Program-made: the position numbers and the translations under genes
Source of the DNA: Mangrovimonas yunxiaonensis
GTDB taxonomy: Bacteria; Bacteroidota; Bacteroidia; Flavobacteriales; Flavobacteriaceae
Length of the DNA stretch: 64,000 nucleotides
Reading direction: 5' to 3'
Assembly (NCBI RefSeq): GCF_000733475.1
Contig: NZ_JPFK01000002.1
Span: 137,501-201,500 of the forward strand
The notes under the pieces: generated by a model
Database searches by the model: none
The model's input: only the letters and a program-made list of their open reading frames with translations
Told to the model about the DNA's origin: nothing
Shown here: one piece after another, positions 9,038 through 17,983 of the stretch
How the letters are laid out: each line of letters opens with the position of its first letter
Numbering within the stretch: the stretch's first letter is position 1

Positions 9038-9960
9038 GATCTGGATGTATTTTCAACCTCGTGGGCAATTAAGCTATTGTATAGGGTGTCTAACTTTTTT
9101 GAAAGCGTTCCAAATTTTCCGTCACCAATTTGGCGGCCATCAATTTTGCTTACAGGAGTTATCCCCCCAAAACTTCCTGTAACAAAAGCTTCGTCGGCAC
9201 CATATACATCAAAAAGCGAAAAGTTTTTTTCCTTACAAATAATGTTATTGGCACGGCAGAGGTGAATCACTTTTGCCCGTGTTATCCCATTCATGCAATA
9301 TTGTCCTGTAGAGGTCCATACTTCTCCATTTTTAACAATAAAGAAATTTGTTGCGTTGCAGGTCGATACAAAACCATTAACATCCAACATTAAAGCTTCA
9401 TCGGCTCCTGCCTCTATGGCTTGAATTAAGGCCTGAACCTCGTGCAATTTGCTATGGCAATTTAACCTAGGGTCTAAATAATCTGGCGAACCACGCCTAA
9501 TGGTACTAGTAAAAAGTGTTATGCCTTTGGCTTTACTTTCTGGGGCAGCCGTTTTATATTCTGGAATAATTACAACATTAGGACCAGAAATGGTTAACCT
9601 AGGATCTTGTGATGGCGTTTTTTTTATGCCCCTTGTTACCATAACCCTAACATGCACACCGTTAGACATGTTGTTTTCATGCAAGGTTTTATAGATGTTT
9701 TGGGTTAGTTCTTGTTGCGAAAAACCTAATGCCATACCTACCGTTGCTGCCGATTGCCATAACCGGTCTAAGTGGTCTTGTAAAAAAACAAGTGTTCCTT
9801 GGTGTAGCCTAAGCGCTTCCCAAACCCCATCGCCTACCAGATAACCACTATCGAAAACCGAAATTTTGGCTTCTGCCCTCTTGTAGAACTCGCCGTTAAT
9901 AAAAATCTTGATGTTTTGATTTCTACTATCCTCCAGTGCATTATGCGTGCCGTGTACCAT
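9034..9960 (-). CDS. Class IV aminotransferase (branched-chain / D-amino acid type)
   Basis: PLP enzyme of fold type IV, 308 residues. Conserved parts are FDSGYLVGDGVWEALR near the N-terminus, the Lys-bearing region HSKLHEVQALIQAIEAGADE with the following ALMLDVNGFVSTCNATNFF, and GITRAKVIHLCRANNI. The family covers branched-chain aminotransferases, D-alanine aminotransferase and aminodeoxychorismate lyase, and the sequence alone does not decide between them. It is translationally coupled to the downstream sulfotransferase gene. Confidence 0.85.
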   Translation of the reverse strand: MVHGTHNALEDSRNQNIKIFINGEFYKRAEAKISVFDSGYLVGDGVWEALRLHQGTLVFLQDHLDRLWQSAATVGMALGFSQQELTQNIYKTLHENNMSNGVHVRVMVTRGIKKTPSQDPRLTISGPNVVIIPEYKTAAPESKAKGITLFTSTIRRGSPDYLDPRLNCHSKLHEVQALIQAIEAGADEALMLDVNGFVSTCNATNFFIVKNGEVWTSTGQYCMNGITRAKVIHLCRANNIICKEKNFSLFDVYGADEAFVTGSFGGITPVSKIDGRQIGDGKFGTLSKKLDTLYNSLIAHEVENTSRS

Positions 9961-10004
9961 AACGATTATTTTAAACTGAAAGATAGGCTATTTTTTTTAA
10001 ACCT

Positions 10005-11027
10005 TTAACTGCTTCCTGAAAGCAAATCGGCTATTAATTTGGTTCCCGGAAATTTTTCTAAGATAATTTTCATGAAAACCGTAATAGGAATGGCCATAAT
10101 TAAACCTGGAATTCCCCAAATATACCCCCAAAGCATGAGCATCACGAGCACGGTTATAATGTTTATGGAAAAAGATTTCCCCATAAAAATAGGCTCTAAA
10201 ATGGCTCCAAATACCACTTGAACGCCCGTTATGGTCAAGAAAAAGAAAAATAATGTACTTGTTGGATCAAGCTCTACCAAAGCAAATATGGTTAAGCTTA
10301 TAACCGAAACAAAAGAGCCTACCATTTGCACAAAATTTATCGCAAAGGCAAAAAGTCCCCAAAATATAGGAAAGCTCACATCGAAAAACACACAGGCCAA
10401 GCCCGTAAAAATTCCTGTAAGCAAACTAACAAACACTTTTACTTTTATAAATTTTACAAGATCTTTTTCAATCTTCATAAACGTTTTTACAGAAGTATGC
10501 TTTTGTTTTAATATGGTTCTATTTATAACTTGCTGCACATTTATAGACTCTGCCAACCACAGGACCACAAAAAAAGCGGTCATTAAAATCATGGTTAGGG
10601 TTTTATTTAGAAATCCTAAGGTTGTTCCTATGTTGCCTTTATTAACAAACTGTGAGAGCAGGTTTTTATCTAAGTGTATGGGAATTCCAAGAGTTTCGCC
10701 TATATGTGCAGAAAGCAACACGATTTTCTCCTGAGCTTTTACAATAAAATCGCCTTTAGAGGCCATGATTTGCTTGCTGGACAGCTGCACGAGCTCAATA
10801 CCAATAAAAAGCCCCGTAATTATTAACAGCACAACAATTACAATGCTCATGTATTTAGACACATTTCGTTTTCCTAACCATCGCATTAATGGTAGGAAGA
10901 AAAGTGCCACAAACATTGAAAACACTAATGGAATAAAAATAAACTTTAGTGTTTTTAGTAAATAGAACACTAATGGAATAACGATTATTAACAGTAGTGT
11001 ATTTGTTGTACGCCTTTGCTCTAGCAT
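10005..11027 (-). CDS. AI-2E family (PerM/YdiK) transporter
   Basis: Inner-membrane protein of 340 residues with a pair of hydrophobic segments at each end of the N-terminal third and a cluster in the C-terminal half. This is the usual AI-2E/TqsA/PerM layout. The C-terminal ILEPIFMGKSFSINIITVLVML followed by IWGIPGLIMAIPITVFMKIILE is the conserved family block. Members export various small molecules; the name AI-2 exporter is not justified without data. It is a single gene between the aminotransferase and dnaB. Confidence 0.88.
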   Translation of the reverse strand: MLEQRRTTNTLLLIIVIPLVFYLLKTLKFIFIPLVFSMFVALFFLPLMRWLGKRNVSKYMSIVIVVLLIITGLFIGIELVQLSSKQIMASKGDFIVKAQEKIVLLSAHIGETLGIPIHLDKNLLSQFVNKGNIGTTLGFLNKTLTMILMTAFFVVLWLAESINVQQVINRTILKQKHTSVKTFMKIEKDLVKFIKVKVFVSLLTGIFTGLACVFFDVSFPIFWGLFAFAINFVQMVGSFVSVISLTIFALVELDPTSTLFFFFLTITGVQVVFGAILEPIFMGKSFSINIITVLVMLMLWGYIWGIPGLIMAIPITVFMKIILEKFPGTKLIADLLSGSS

Positions 11028-11087
11028 GAATTAAACTTTAAAAGCGTAAAAATATGTAAAAAAGCGAATATTTACGTTAGGCAAATC

Positions 11088-12638
11088 TTAAAATGGCACT
11101 TCTCCATCAGAATTTTCTCTATTCCCTGGCAAATCGAAAGCATCTGAAGCCGATGGGTAACGATGGTTTTCAAAAGTTGCGTCTTGAATATCATCGTTCA
11201 TCTTGCTATGGAACTCATTTCCGAAGGGCGAATCGTAATCGTCTAGGTTATCAAATTTTCCTAAGTGGCCAATAAACTTCAATCGAATGTTATCCAACCC
11301 ACCGTTACGGTGTTTTGCGATTATAAATTCGGCTTGGCCTTCTGTAGGCGAGCGTTCTTCGTCGTCCCACTCTTCAATTTTATAGTACTCTGGTCTATAA
11401 ATAAACGATACAATATCGGCATCCTGCTCGATAGCTCCAGATTCCCTAAGGTCTGAAAGCAGCGGGCGCTTGCTTCCCCCACGGGTTTCTACTGCACGGG
11501 ACAGCTGCGATAGGGCAATTACGGGAACACTTAATTCTTTGGCCAGGGCCTTAAGGTTACGCGAAATGGTTGATATTTCCTGCTCGCGGTTTCCACCTTT
11601 TTGGCTTCCTCCAGCGGTCATCAACTGCAAGTAATCTATTATAATTAACTTAATGCCGTGTTGCGAGGCCAGACGTCTTGCCTTGGCGCGTAAATCGAAA
11701 ATGGACAACGATGGGGTATCATCGATAAACAAAGGCGCCTTTTCCAGACCTTTAACCTTAACGTTTAATTGTTCCCACTCGTGTTTTTCTAGCTTTCCTG
11801 TTCTTAATTTTTCTGAAGACAACCCTGTTTCAGAAGAAATAAGTCTGGTAATTAACTGTACCGAGGCCATCTCTAGGGAGAAAAAAGCCACTGGAATATT
11901 TTGATCGACAGCAATGTTTCTAGCCATAGAAAGGGTTAATGCCGTTTTACCCATACCTGGTCTAGCTGCTACAATAATCAAATCGCTATCCTGCCAGCCC
12001 GAGGTAAGTTCATCTAATTTTGAAAATCCTGTAGGAATACCGCTTAGCCCTTCTTTGTTAGAAATTTCCTCGATTTTCTTTTTGGCTTGAATAACCAAAC
12101 TTTGAGCCGTTTCGCTAGATTTTTTAATGTTGCCTTGGGTTACTTCGTACAGTTTGGTCTCGGCCATATCCAGCAAATCGAAAACATCCTGGGTTTCGTC
12201 GTAAGCATCTTCAATAATTTCGCTAGAAATTTTTATTAAGCTACGCTGAATAAATTTCTGCAAAATAATCCTTGCATGAAACTCGATGTGAGCCGAAGAA
12301 GACACTTTTTGGGTTAACGAAATGAGGTAAAAATCGCCACCTACCAATTCTAGTTTTGCATTTTTCTTTAATTGGCTGGAAACGGTTAATAAGTCGATAG
12401 GCTCGCTATTTTCAAACAATTGAAAAACGGCTTCGAAAATATGTTTGTGGGCATCTTTATAAAATGCTTCAGGGCTTAAAATGTCTATTACTTCATCTAC
12501 CCCTTTTTTGTCTATCATCATCGCCCCTAAAACAACTTGCTCTAAATCAATGGCTTGCGGTGGTATTTTACCGCGTTCTAGGTTAATTAGGGTGCTTTTA
12601 TCTACTTGGTATCCTTGAATCTGATTTGGTTGCTTCAT
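11088..12638 (-). CDS. dnaB: Replicative DNA helicase
   Basis: Hexameric helicase that unwinds the replication fork. The N-terminal DnaG-interacting domain begins PPQAIDLEQVVLGAMMID. The RecA-like core has Walker A ARPGMGKTAL, Walker B LIIIDYLQLM, and the arginine-finger region LSQLSRAVETR. The open frame extends 20 codons further upstream (to 12698), but homologues begin near MKQPNQ, so ATG 12636-12638 is preferred, giving 516 residues. A near-consensus -7 element (TACTTTCG) lies just upstream of this ATG and would exclude the longer form. No intein is present. The C-terminal tail is acidic and disordered. Confidence 0.96.
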   Translation of the reverse strand: MKQPNQIQGYQVDKSTLINLERGKIPPQAIDLEQVVLGAMMIDKKGVDEVIDILSPEAFYKDAHKHIFEAVFQLFENSEPIDLLTVSSQLKKNAKLELVGGDFYLISLTQKVSSSAHIEFHARIILQKFIQRSLIKISSEIIEDAYDETQDVFDLLDMAETKLYEVTQGNIKKSSETAQSLVIQAKKKIEEISNKEGLSGIPTGFSKLDELTSGWQDSDLIIVAARPGMGKTALTLSMARNIAVDQNIPVAFFSLEMASVQLITRLISSETGLSSEKLRTGKLEKHEWEQLNVKVKGLEKAPLFIDDTPSLSIFDLRAKARRLASQHGIKLIIIDYLQLMTAGGSQKGGNREQEISTISRNLKALAKELSVPVIALSQLSRAVETRGGSKRPLLSDLRESGAIEQDADIVSFIYRPEYYKIEEWDDEERSPTEGQAEFIIAKHRNGGLDNIRLKFIGHLGKFDNLDDYDSPFGNEFHSKMNDDIQDATFENHRYPSASDAFDLPGNRENSDGEVPF

Positions 12639-12751
12639 AACAGCGAAAGTAGTCAAATTGTTCTTATAAATTGAGTGAAATACTGTTTTGATTGTCAACT
12701 ACAAGTTAACAAATTAACTGTTAATAACTTAATTATTTTGTTAATAGCCGC

Positions 12752-12785
12752 AAAAAAAAACCGAAGTGCGTTACTTCGGTTTTTA
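12752..12785 (-). terminator. Terminator after accA
   Basis: On the minus strand AAAAACCGAAG / CTTCGGTTTTT with a long T run follows the accA stop codon. The inverted repeat is symmetrical enough to work in both directions. Confidence 0.88.
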
Positions 12786-12808
12786 AACATGCTTTTGTTT
12801 TATAGCAC

Positions 12809-13762
12809 TTATCCTTTATAAACTCCCATATTGGCATATTTATCCATACGAGTGTTTACCAAATCTTTTGTGGATAAACTTTTTAGTTCGTCGTAATTTT
12901 TAAGAATAGCGTCTCTAACTGCCACATAAGTACTTTCGCTATTGGCATGTGCGCCGCCTATTGGTTCTTTTATAATACCATCGATTACCTTAATGCGTTT
13001 GCTGTCTTTGGCCGTTAGTTTTAGGGCATCTGCAGCCTGCTCTTTATATTCCCAGCTGCGCCATAAAATTGAAGAGCAATTCTCTGGTGAGATTACCGAG
13101 AACCAAGCATTTTCCAACATTAAAAACCTATCGCCAACACCTATTCCCAAGGCTCCACCAGAAGCGCCTTCACCAATAACAATACAGATAATGGGTACTT
13201 GCAATCGAGACATTTCCAGAATGTTTCGGGCAATGGCTTCACCTTGGCCGCGTTCTTCGGCTTCTAGTCCTGGATAAGCTCCCGGGGTATCGATAAACGT
13301 AACCACTGGCACACCAAACTTCTCTGCAGATTTCATTAGCCTCAAAGCTTTGCGGTAGCCTTCGGGATTGGCCATACCAAAATTGCGGTACTGTCTGGTT
13401 TTGGTGTTGTGGCCTTTTTGCTGACCTATAAACATAAATGTTTGATCACCTATTTTTCCTAGACCGCCTACCATGGCTTTATCGTCTTTTACATTTCTAT
13501 CGCCGTGTAGCTCTAAAAAGGAATCGCCACATAATGCTCTAATATAATCTAAAGTATATGGTCTGTTAGGATGGCGAGACAATTGTACCCTTTGCCAAGG
13601 GGTTAGGTTCTTATAAATGTCTTTTTTGGTTTCAATTAACTTCTTTTCAATCTGCTTGCAGGTTTCCGATACGTCTACTTCACTCTCCTCACCAATAATT
13701 TGGCATTTTTGCAACTGTTCTTCAAGATCTTTTATAGGAAGTTCAAAATCTAAATATTCCAT
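12809..13762 (-). CDS. accA: Acetyl-CoA carboxylase carboxyltransferase subunit alpha
   Basis: Alpha half of the carboxyltransferase that makes malonyl-CoA for fatty-acid synthesis, working with AccD. At 317 residues it has the expected length. Diagnostic segments are the N-terminal [21 protein letters not shown], the oxyanion region [20 protein letters not shown] and [17 protein letters not shown]. The four-Cys zinc ribbon is on AccD in other bacteria and is not expected here. It is monocistronic and followed by a strong terminator. Confidence 0.97.
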   Translation of the reverse strand: MEYLDFELPIKDLEEQLQKCQIIGEESEVDVSETCKQIEKKLIETKKDIYKNLTPWQRVQLSRHPNRPYTLDYIRALCGDSFLELHGDRNVKDDKAMVGGLGKIGDQTFMFIGQQKGHNTKTRQYRNFGMANPEGYRKALRLMKSAEKFGVPVVTFIDTPGAYPGLEAEERGQGEAIARNILEMSRLQVPIICIVIGEGASGGALGIGVGDRFLMLENAWFSVISPENCSSILWRSWEYKEQAADALKLTAKDSKRIKVIDGIIKEPIGGAHANSESTYVAVRDAILKNYDELKSLSTKDLVNTRMDKYANMGVYKG

Positions 13763-13818
13763 TAGGAGTTGTTGTTTAATAATGATTTTAGCTTACAAAT
13801 ATAAAAACTTTAATTTTC

Positions 13819-14724
13819 TTAACGCTGTAAGGGCGTTCCCTTTTTAAAGTTTTTAATGTTCTTTAAAATGCCATTAAGTAATACCGTTACAATAACAATA
13901 AGGGTTCCAAAGTAAAAATTGTTTCCCATGGTTTCTTTTTCCGGAAATAAAATAATGGCCAATAGTATGCCGTAAACAGGCTCGAGATTATAGGTTAAAA
14001 CAACCGTATAAGGGGTTATGGTTTTCATAACATGTACCGAGGCTATAAAGGCATAGGCTGTACAAACAGATGCTAAAATGAACAACCAAAAAATGTCTGA
14101 AAACGAGATGTTGAAAAACGATTTTGAAAACCCATCTTTAGAGAACATTAAAAAAATAGATATAAACAGTACCCCGCTTACAAACTCGTAAAAAGAGATT
14201 ACAGAGGCCGAATGCTTTTCTAAAAACTTACCATTTAATACGGCAAACACCGATGAGAACACTGCCGATAAAATACCTATTAACAGGCCGTTTATGTACT
14301 TAAACTCGCTTTGGGTAATTATAACAACCCCAAGAATTATAACCCCGCCAAAGAGCACCTCGTAAGGGCTAATTTTTCTTTTATAAACTATAGGCTCTAT
14401 AAACGAGGCGAAAAAAGCCCCTGTTGAGAAGGCTGCTAGAGCAATGGAGATGTTGGCTATTTTTATCGATTTAAAAAAAGTAATCCAATGCAGTGCTATA
14501 ATAATTCCTGCTACCGAGAGTTTGAGCAGTGTTTTTTTATCGACCTTTATATTAATCTTACACAAGACGATATACCCGCCCATAATGCACAAGGCCATAA
14601 GCATTCTGTACCACACCAAGGGAATGGCATCTATAGAAATTACAGCACCCAATACTGCTGTAAACCCTGCAATAAACACTAAAAGATGAAGATGCAGGTA
14701 GTCCTTTAATTTATCGTTTGGCAT
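13819..14724 (-). CDS. EamA/DMT-superfamily membrane transporter
   Basis: Ten predicted hydrophobic segments in 301 residues and two EamA repeats, as in drug/metabolite transporters (RhaT, YdcZ-like relatives). Substrate unknown. The start overlaps the end of the LptF/LptG-type gene by 14 bases. It is the third gene of the tgt-lptG-eamA operon and may depend on translational coupling. Confidence 0.88.
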   Translation of the reverse strand: MPNDKLKDYLHLHLLVFIAGFTAVLGAVISIDAIPLVWYRMLMALCIMGGYIVLCKINIKVDKKTLLKLSVAGIIIALHWITFFKSIKIANISIALAAFSTGAFFASFIEPIVYKRKISPYEVLFGGVIILGVVIITQSEFKYINGLLIGILSAVFSSVFAVLNGKFLEKHSASVISFYEFVSGVLFISIFLMFSKDGFSKSFFNISFSDIFWLFILASVCTAYAFIASVHVMKTITPYTVVLTYNLEPVYGILLAIILFPEKETMGNNFYFGTLIVIVTVLLNGILKNIKNFKKGTPLQR

Positions 14725-15787
14725 GTAATAATAGGTAAACGGCTAAAATACCAAATAAAATGTTAGGAAACCACACTGCAATTAATGGTGGAAAATCTGA
14801 CTGCGAAGCCATTACCCCAAAAATTTTATCGAAAAACACAAACACCATGGCTATAGAAATGCCAAAGGCCAAATTTACCCCCATACCGCCTCGGCGTTTT
14901 ATTGAAGATACCGCAACGGCAATAAGCGTTAATATAAATACAGAAACTGGCAAACTCCACTTTCTGTATTTCACTAATTTATACCGGCTTATGTAAGAGG
15001 AGCCTCTTTTTTCTTCTTTTGCTATAAACTTGTTTAATTCGCCATAAGACAGCGTTTCTGCAATGTACTCTACAGGCGTTAGGTCTTCAAGGTCAAAACT
15101 AAAAATGGTGTCTTTTCGTCTTTCGGTTTCAATAATATCTTCGTTTTCACCAATATTCCGTTTTACGTAAGACAAAAGCCTGTAGGTTGAATCTTCTTCG
15201 ATGTAACGAATGGAGCTAGCACTAATTTTATAGGTCATTTTATCGTTTTCAAAATGCTCTAGCGTGAAGTTTCGTCCTATGTTTCGTTTAACATCAAAAC
15301 TACTTACGTAAATATAATCGTTATCGTTTATTTGCCTATATACGTTTTGGGTTTCCTGTGCTTTTCGGCCGCGCTTTAAATATTTATAGGTAAAATCGTT
15401 AAACCCTTTACTGGCTTCTGGCGCTAGGTACATACCTAAAACTAACGCTAAGGCAGCCACTATAGTAGCGCCAATCATGTAGGGCCTTAAAAATCTATAG
15501 AACGATACTCCAGAGCTTAAAAAGGCAACAATCTCGGTGTTGTTTGCCAACTTTGAGGTAAACCAAATTACAGAAAGGAATAAAAATAAAGGGAAAAGTA
15601 AATGGGCAAAATATATGGTAAAATCCAAAAAGTAAAGCAACACTTCGCCTAAAGGAGCTTCGTTTTCTAAAATTTTTCCAATTTTTTCGGCCAAATGAAC
15701 CGTAATGCCTATTGGCACAAACAATAAAAGCATTACAAAAAATGTAAACAAATACCGTTTAAGTATGTACCAATCTAATATTTTCAT
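14711..15787 (-). CDS. LptF/LptG (YjgP/YjgQ) LPS-export permease
   Basis: A 358-residue inner-membrane protein with two N-terminal and three C-terminal membrane segments around a large periplasmic beta-jellyroll. This is the layout of the permease that, with LptB, lifts lipopolysaccharide to the LptC-LptA bridge. The N-terminus MKILDWYILKRYLFTFF is typical. Flavobacteria carry two such proteins and it is not certain whether this is LptF or LptG; LptG is the more usual neighbour of tgt. The ATG directly abuts the tgt stop codon (TAAATG). Confidence 0.9.
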   Translation of the reverse strand: MKILDWYILKRYLFTFFVMLLLFVPIGITVHLAEKIGKILENEAPLGEVLLYFLDFTIYFAHLLFPLFLFLSVIWFTSKLANNTEIVAFLSSGVSFYRFLRPYMIGATIVAALALVLGMYLAPEASKGFNDFTYKYLKRGRKAQETQNVYRQINDNDYIYVSSFDVKRNIGRNFTLEHFENDKMTYKISASSIRYIEEDSTYRLLSYVKRNIGENEDIIETERRKDTIFSFDLEDLTPVEYIAETLSYGELNKFIAKEEKRGSSYISRYKLVKYRKWSLPVSVFILTLIAVAVSSIKRRGGMGVNLAFGISIAMVFVFFDKIFGVMASQSDFPPLIAVWFPNILFGILAVYLLLHAKR

Positions 15788-16918
15788 TTACAAGCGCTTA
15801 TCCATTTGTTTAACCATCTTATCTTTCCAGGTTCTAAAATCTCCTGCTAATATATGTTTTCTGGCTTCTCTAACCAACCATAAATAAAACCCAAGGTTAT
15901 GGATGGTGGCAATTTGTTTTCCTAATAGCTCGTTCACCGAAAATAAATGTTTTAGGTAAGCTTTGCTGTACTCGGTATCGACAAAAGTAATGCCCATGTC
16001 ATCGATGGGTGAAAAATCGTCTTCCCACTTTTTGTTTTTTATGTTTATGGTACCGTGGGCAGTAAATAGCATGCCATTTCTAGCATTTCTGGTAGGCATA
16101 ACACAATCGAACATATCGACGCCTAAGGCGATGTTTTCTAGAATGTTTATGGGGGTCCCCACACCCATTAAATAGCGGGGTTTATCTTCTGGGAGAATGC
16201 TGCAAACCACATCGGTCATGGCGTACATTTCCTCTGCGGGCTCCCCTACCGAAAGACCACCTATGGCATTTCCTTTTGCGCCAGCATTGGCAATATACTC
16301 TGCCGATTGCTGCCTCAAATCTTTATACGTACTGCCTTGTACAATTGGAAACAGGGTTTGGTTATAATCGTACTTTAAGGGTGTTTTTTCTAAATGTTTT
16401 ATGCAACGGTCCAGCCAACGGTGTGTCATGTGCATTGATCGCTTGGCATAATGGTAATCGCAGGGATAAGGCGTACACTCATCAAAAGCCATAATAATAT
16501 CGGCACCTATGCTACGCTGTATTTCCATAACATTTTCTGGGGTAAACGTATGGTAACTGCCATCGATATGCGACTTAAACCTTACGCCTTCTTCTTTTAT
16601 CTTTCTGTTGGCAGAAAGCGAATAAACTTGGTATCCCCCAGAATCGGTTAAAATATTTCTATCCCAGTTCATAAATTTATGCAACCCACCGGCAGCCTCT
16701 AATATCGGCGTTTGCGGGCGTAAATACAAGTGGTAGGTATTGCCCAGAATAATATCTGGATTGATATCGTTTTTCAGCTCACGTTGGTGCACTCCTTTTA
16801 CCGAAGCCACCGTTCCTACGGGCATAAAAATAGGGGTTTCTATTACCCCATGGTCTGTTGTTATTGTACCAGCCCTAGCCTGGCTTTGGGCATCCTTAAC
16901 ATGCAAGTCAAAAGTCAT
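15788..16918 (-). CDS. tgt: Queuine tRNA-ribosyltransferase (tRNA-guanine transglycosylase)
   Basis: Exchanges G34 for preQ1 in tRNAs with GUN anticodons. The active-site parts ILTDSGGYQVYSL, GGLSVGEP and FDCVMPTRNARNG, which includes the nucleophilic Asp, are intact. At the zinc site, where E. coli has ECDCYTCRNYSRAYLHHL, this protein reads DMGITFVDTEYSKAYLKHL, so all three Cys ligands are replaced although the His region remains. The frame extends to 16942, but a perfect -7 element TATCTTTG at 16940-16947 places transcription start downstream of that. ATG 16916-16918 (376 residues) is therefore the start. It is first in the tgt-lptG-eamA operon. Confidence 0.95.
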   Translation of the reverse strand: MTFDLHVKDAQSQARAGTITTDHGVIETPIFMPVGTVASVKGVHQRELKNDINPDIILGNTYHLYLRPQTPILEAAGGLHKFMNWDRNILTDSGGYQVYSLSANRKIKEEGVRFKSHIDGSYHTFTPENVMEIQRSIGADIIMAFDECTPYPCDYHYAKRSMHMTHRWLDRCIKHLEKTPLKYDYNQTLFPIVQGSTYKDLRQQSAEYIANAGAKGNAIGGLSVGEPAEEMYAMTDVVCSILPEDKPRYLMGVGTPINILENIALGVDMFDCVMPTRNARNGMLFTAHGTINIKNKKWEDDFSPIDDMGITFVDTEYSKAYLKHLFSVNELLGKQIATIHNLGFYLWLVREARKHILAGDFRTWKDKMVKQMDKRL

Positions 16919-16939
16919 AAATCTGTTTTCAATCGGGGG

Positions 16940-16947
16940 CAAAGATA
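16940..16947 (-). promoter_or_regulatory. -7 promoter element of tgt operon
   Basis: TATCTTTG on the minus strand matches the Bacteroidota housekeeping -7 consensus TAnnTTTG. It overlaps the codon of the more distal possible tgt start and so supports the proximal start. Confidence 0.75.
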
Positions 16948-17080
16948 ACCAACTATATGTTACGACCCTTGTACTTTATCATGATTTTAGGATTTAAAAC
17001 CCACAGCCAGATTGTTAGCAAATGATGGCTTTTCGTTAATAAATGCTTAAAAATACCTTCCATTAATGTCTATAAAACTT

Positions 17081-17088
17081 TACTTTTG
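17081..17088 (+). promoter_or_regulatory. -7 promoter element of transketolase genes
   Basis: TACTTTTG is a perfect TAnnTTTG element about 27 bases before the transketolase ATG. The -33 region is weak. Confidence 0.7.
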
Positions 17089-17115
17089 TAGCTTGAAAAA
17101 ACAACACAATTAACA

Positions 17116-17961
17116 ATGTCAAAATCACAACATTTAGAAGATTTAGTTATTCAGGTTCGTAGGGACATTCTACGCATGGTACACAAGGTTAACTCTGGTC
17201 ATCCAGGAGGCTCGCTAGGCTGTGCCGAATTTTTTGTAGCGTTATACAATGGTATTATGGAACGCAAAGCCGGATTTGATATGAACGGCGAAGATGAAGA
17301 CATCTTTATCTTATCTAACGGGCACATTTCCCCTGTTTTTTACAGCGTTCTAGCACGTGCAGGCTACTTCCCTATTGAAGAATTAAATACCTTTAGACTT
17401 ATTGACTCTAGACTACAAGGACACCCAACAACCCATGAAGGGCTACCGGGCATTCGAGTGGCCTCTGGTTCTTTAGGTCAAGGCATGAGTGTTGCCATTG
17501 GTGCTGCCGAAGCCAAAAAGCTTAACAACGATTCCCACCTTATTTATAGCTTACACGGCGATGGCGAACTGCAAGAAGGTCAGAACTGGGAAGCCATTAT
17601 GTACGCTGCCGGAAACAAAATAGACAACCTTATTGCTACGGTCGATTTAAATGGCCAACAAATTGACGGCTCTACAGATGCCGTGCTCCCTTTAGGCAAT
17701 GTAAAAGAAAAGTTTGAAGCCTTTGGATGGCTGGTTATAGAAGTTGAAAACGGCAATAACCTAGATGCCGTATTTAACGGTATGGAAGCAGCTAAAAGCA
17801 AAACAGGCCAAGGCAAACCCGTTTGTGTTCTATTAAAAACCGTTATGGGCAATGGGGTAGATTTTATGATGCACACACATGCTTGGCATGGTAAAGCTCC
17901 CAACGACGACCAATTGGCCATTGGCTTAGAGCAAAACCCAGAAACTATAGGAGACTACTAA
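17116..17961 (+). CDS. Transketolase, N-terminal (ThDP-binding) subunit
   Basis: First half of a split transketolase: 281 residues covering the pyrophosphate-binding domain, with GHPGGSLGCAEFF, GSLGQGMSVAIGAA and the ThDP motif HGDGELQEGQNWEA through VDLNGQQIDG. It catalyses two-carbon transfer in the non-oxidative pentose phosphate pathway together with the product of the next gene, which lies 22 bases downstream. Split transketolases are normal in Bacteroidota, so this is not a frameshift. Confidence 0.94.
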   Translation: MSKSQHLEDLVIQVRRDILRMVHKVNSGHPGGSLGCAEFFVALYNGIMERKAGFDMNGEDEDIFILSNGHISPVFYSVLARAGYFPIEELNTFRLIDSRLQGHPTTHEGLPGIRVASGSLGQGMSVAIGAAEAKKLNNDSHLIYSLHGDGELQEGQNWEAIMYAAGNKIDNLIATVDLNGQQIDGSTDAVLPLGNVKEKFEAFGWLVIEVENGNNLDAVFNGMEAAKSKTGQGKPVCVLLKTVMGNGVDFMMHTHAWHGKAPNDDQLAIGLEQNPETIGDY

Positions 17962-17983
17962 CAACACACAACGCAACAACAAC

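Noticed and set aside
10231-10734. 167-codon open frame on the plus strand
   Set aside because: It is antisense to the AI-2E transporter gene, whose membrane-helix codon pattern explains it.
11088-12638. Intein in dnaB
   Set aside because: DnaB often hosts inteins, but the length (516 residues) and uninterrupted Walker regions show none here.
16740-16997. Plus-strand open frames across the tgt start
   Set aside because: They are antisense to tgt and show no family resemblance.
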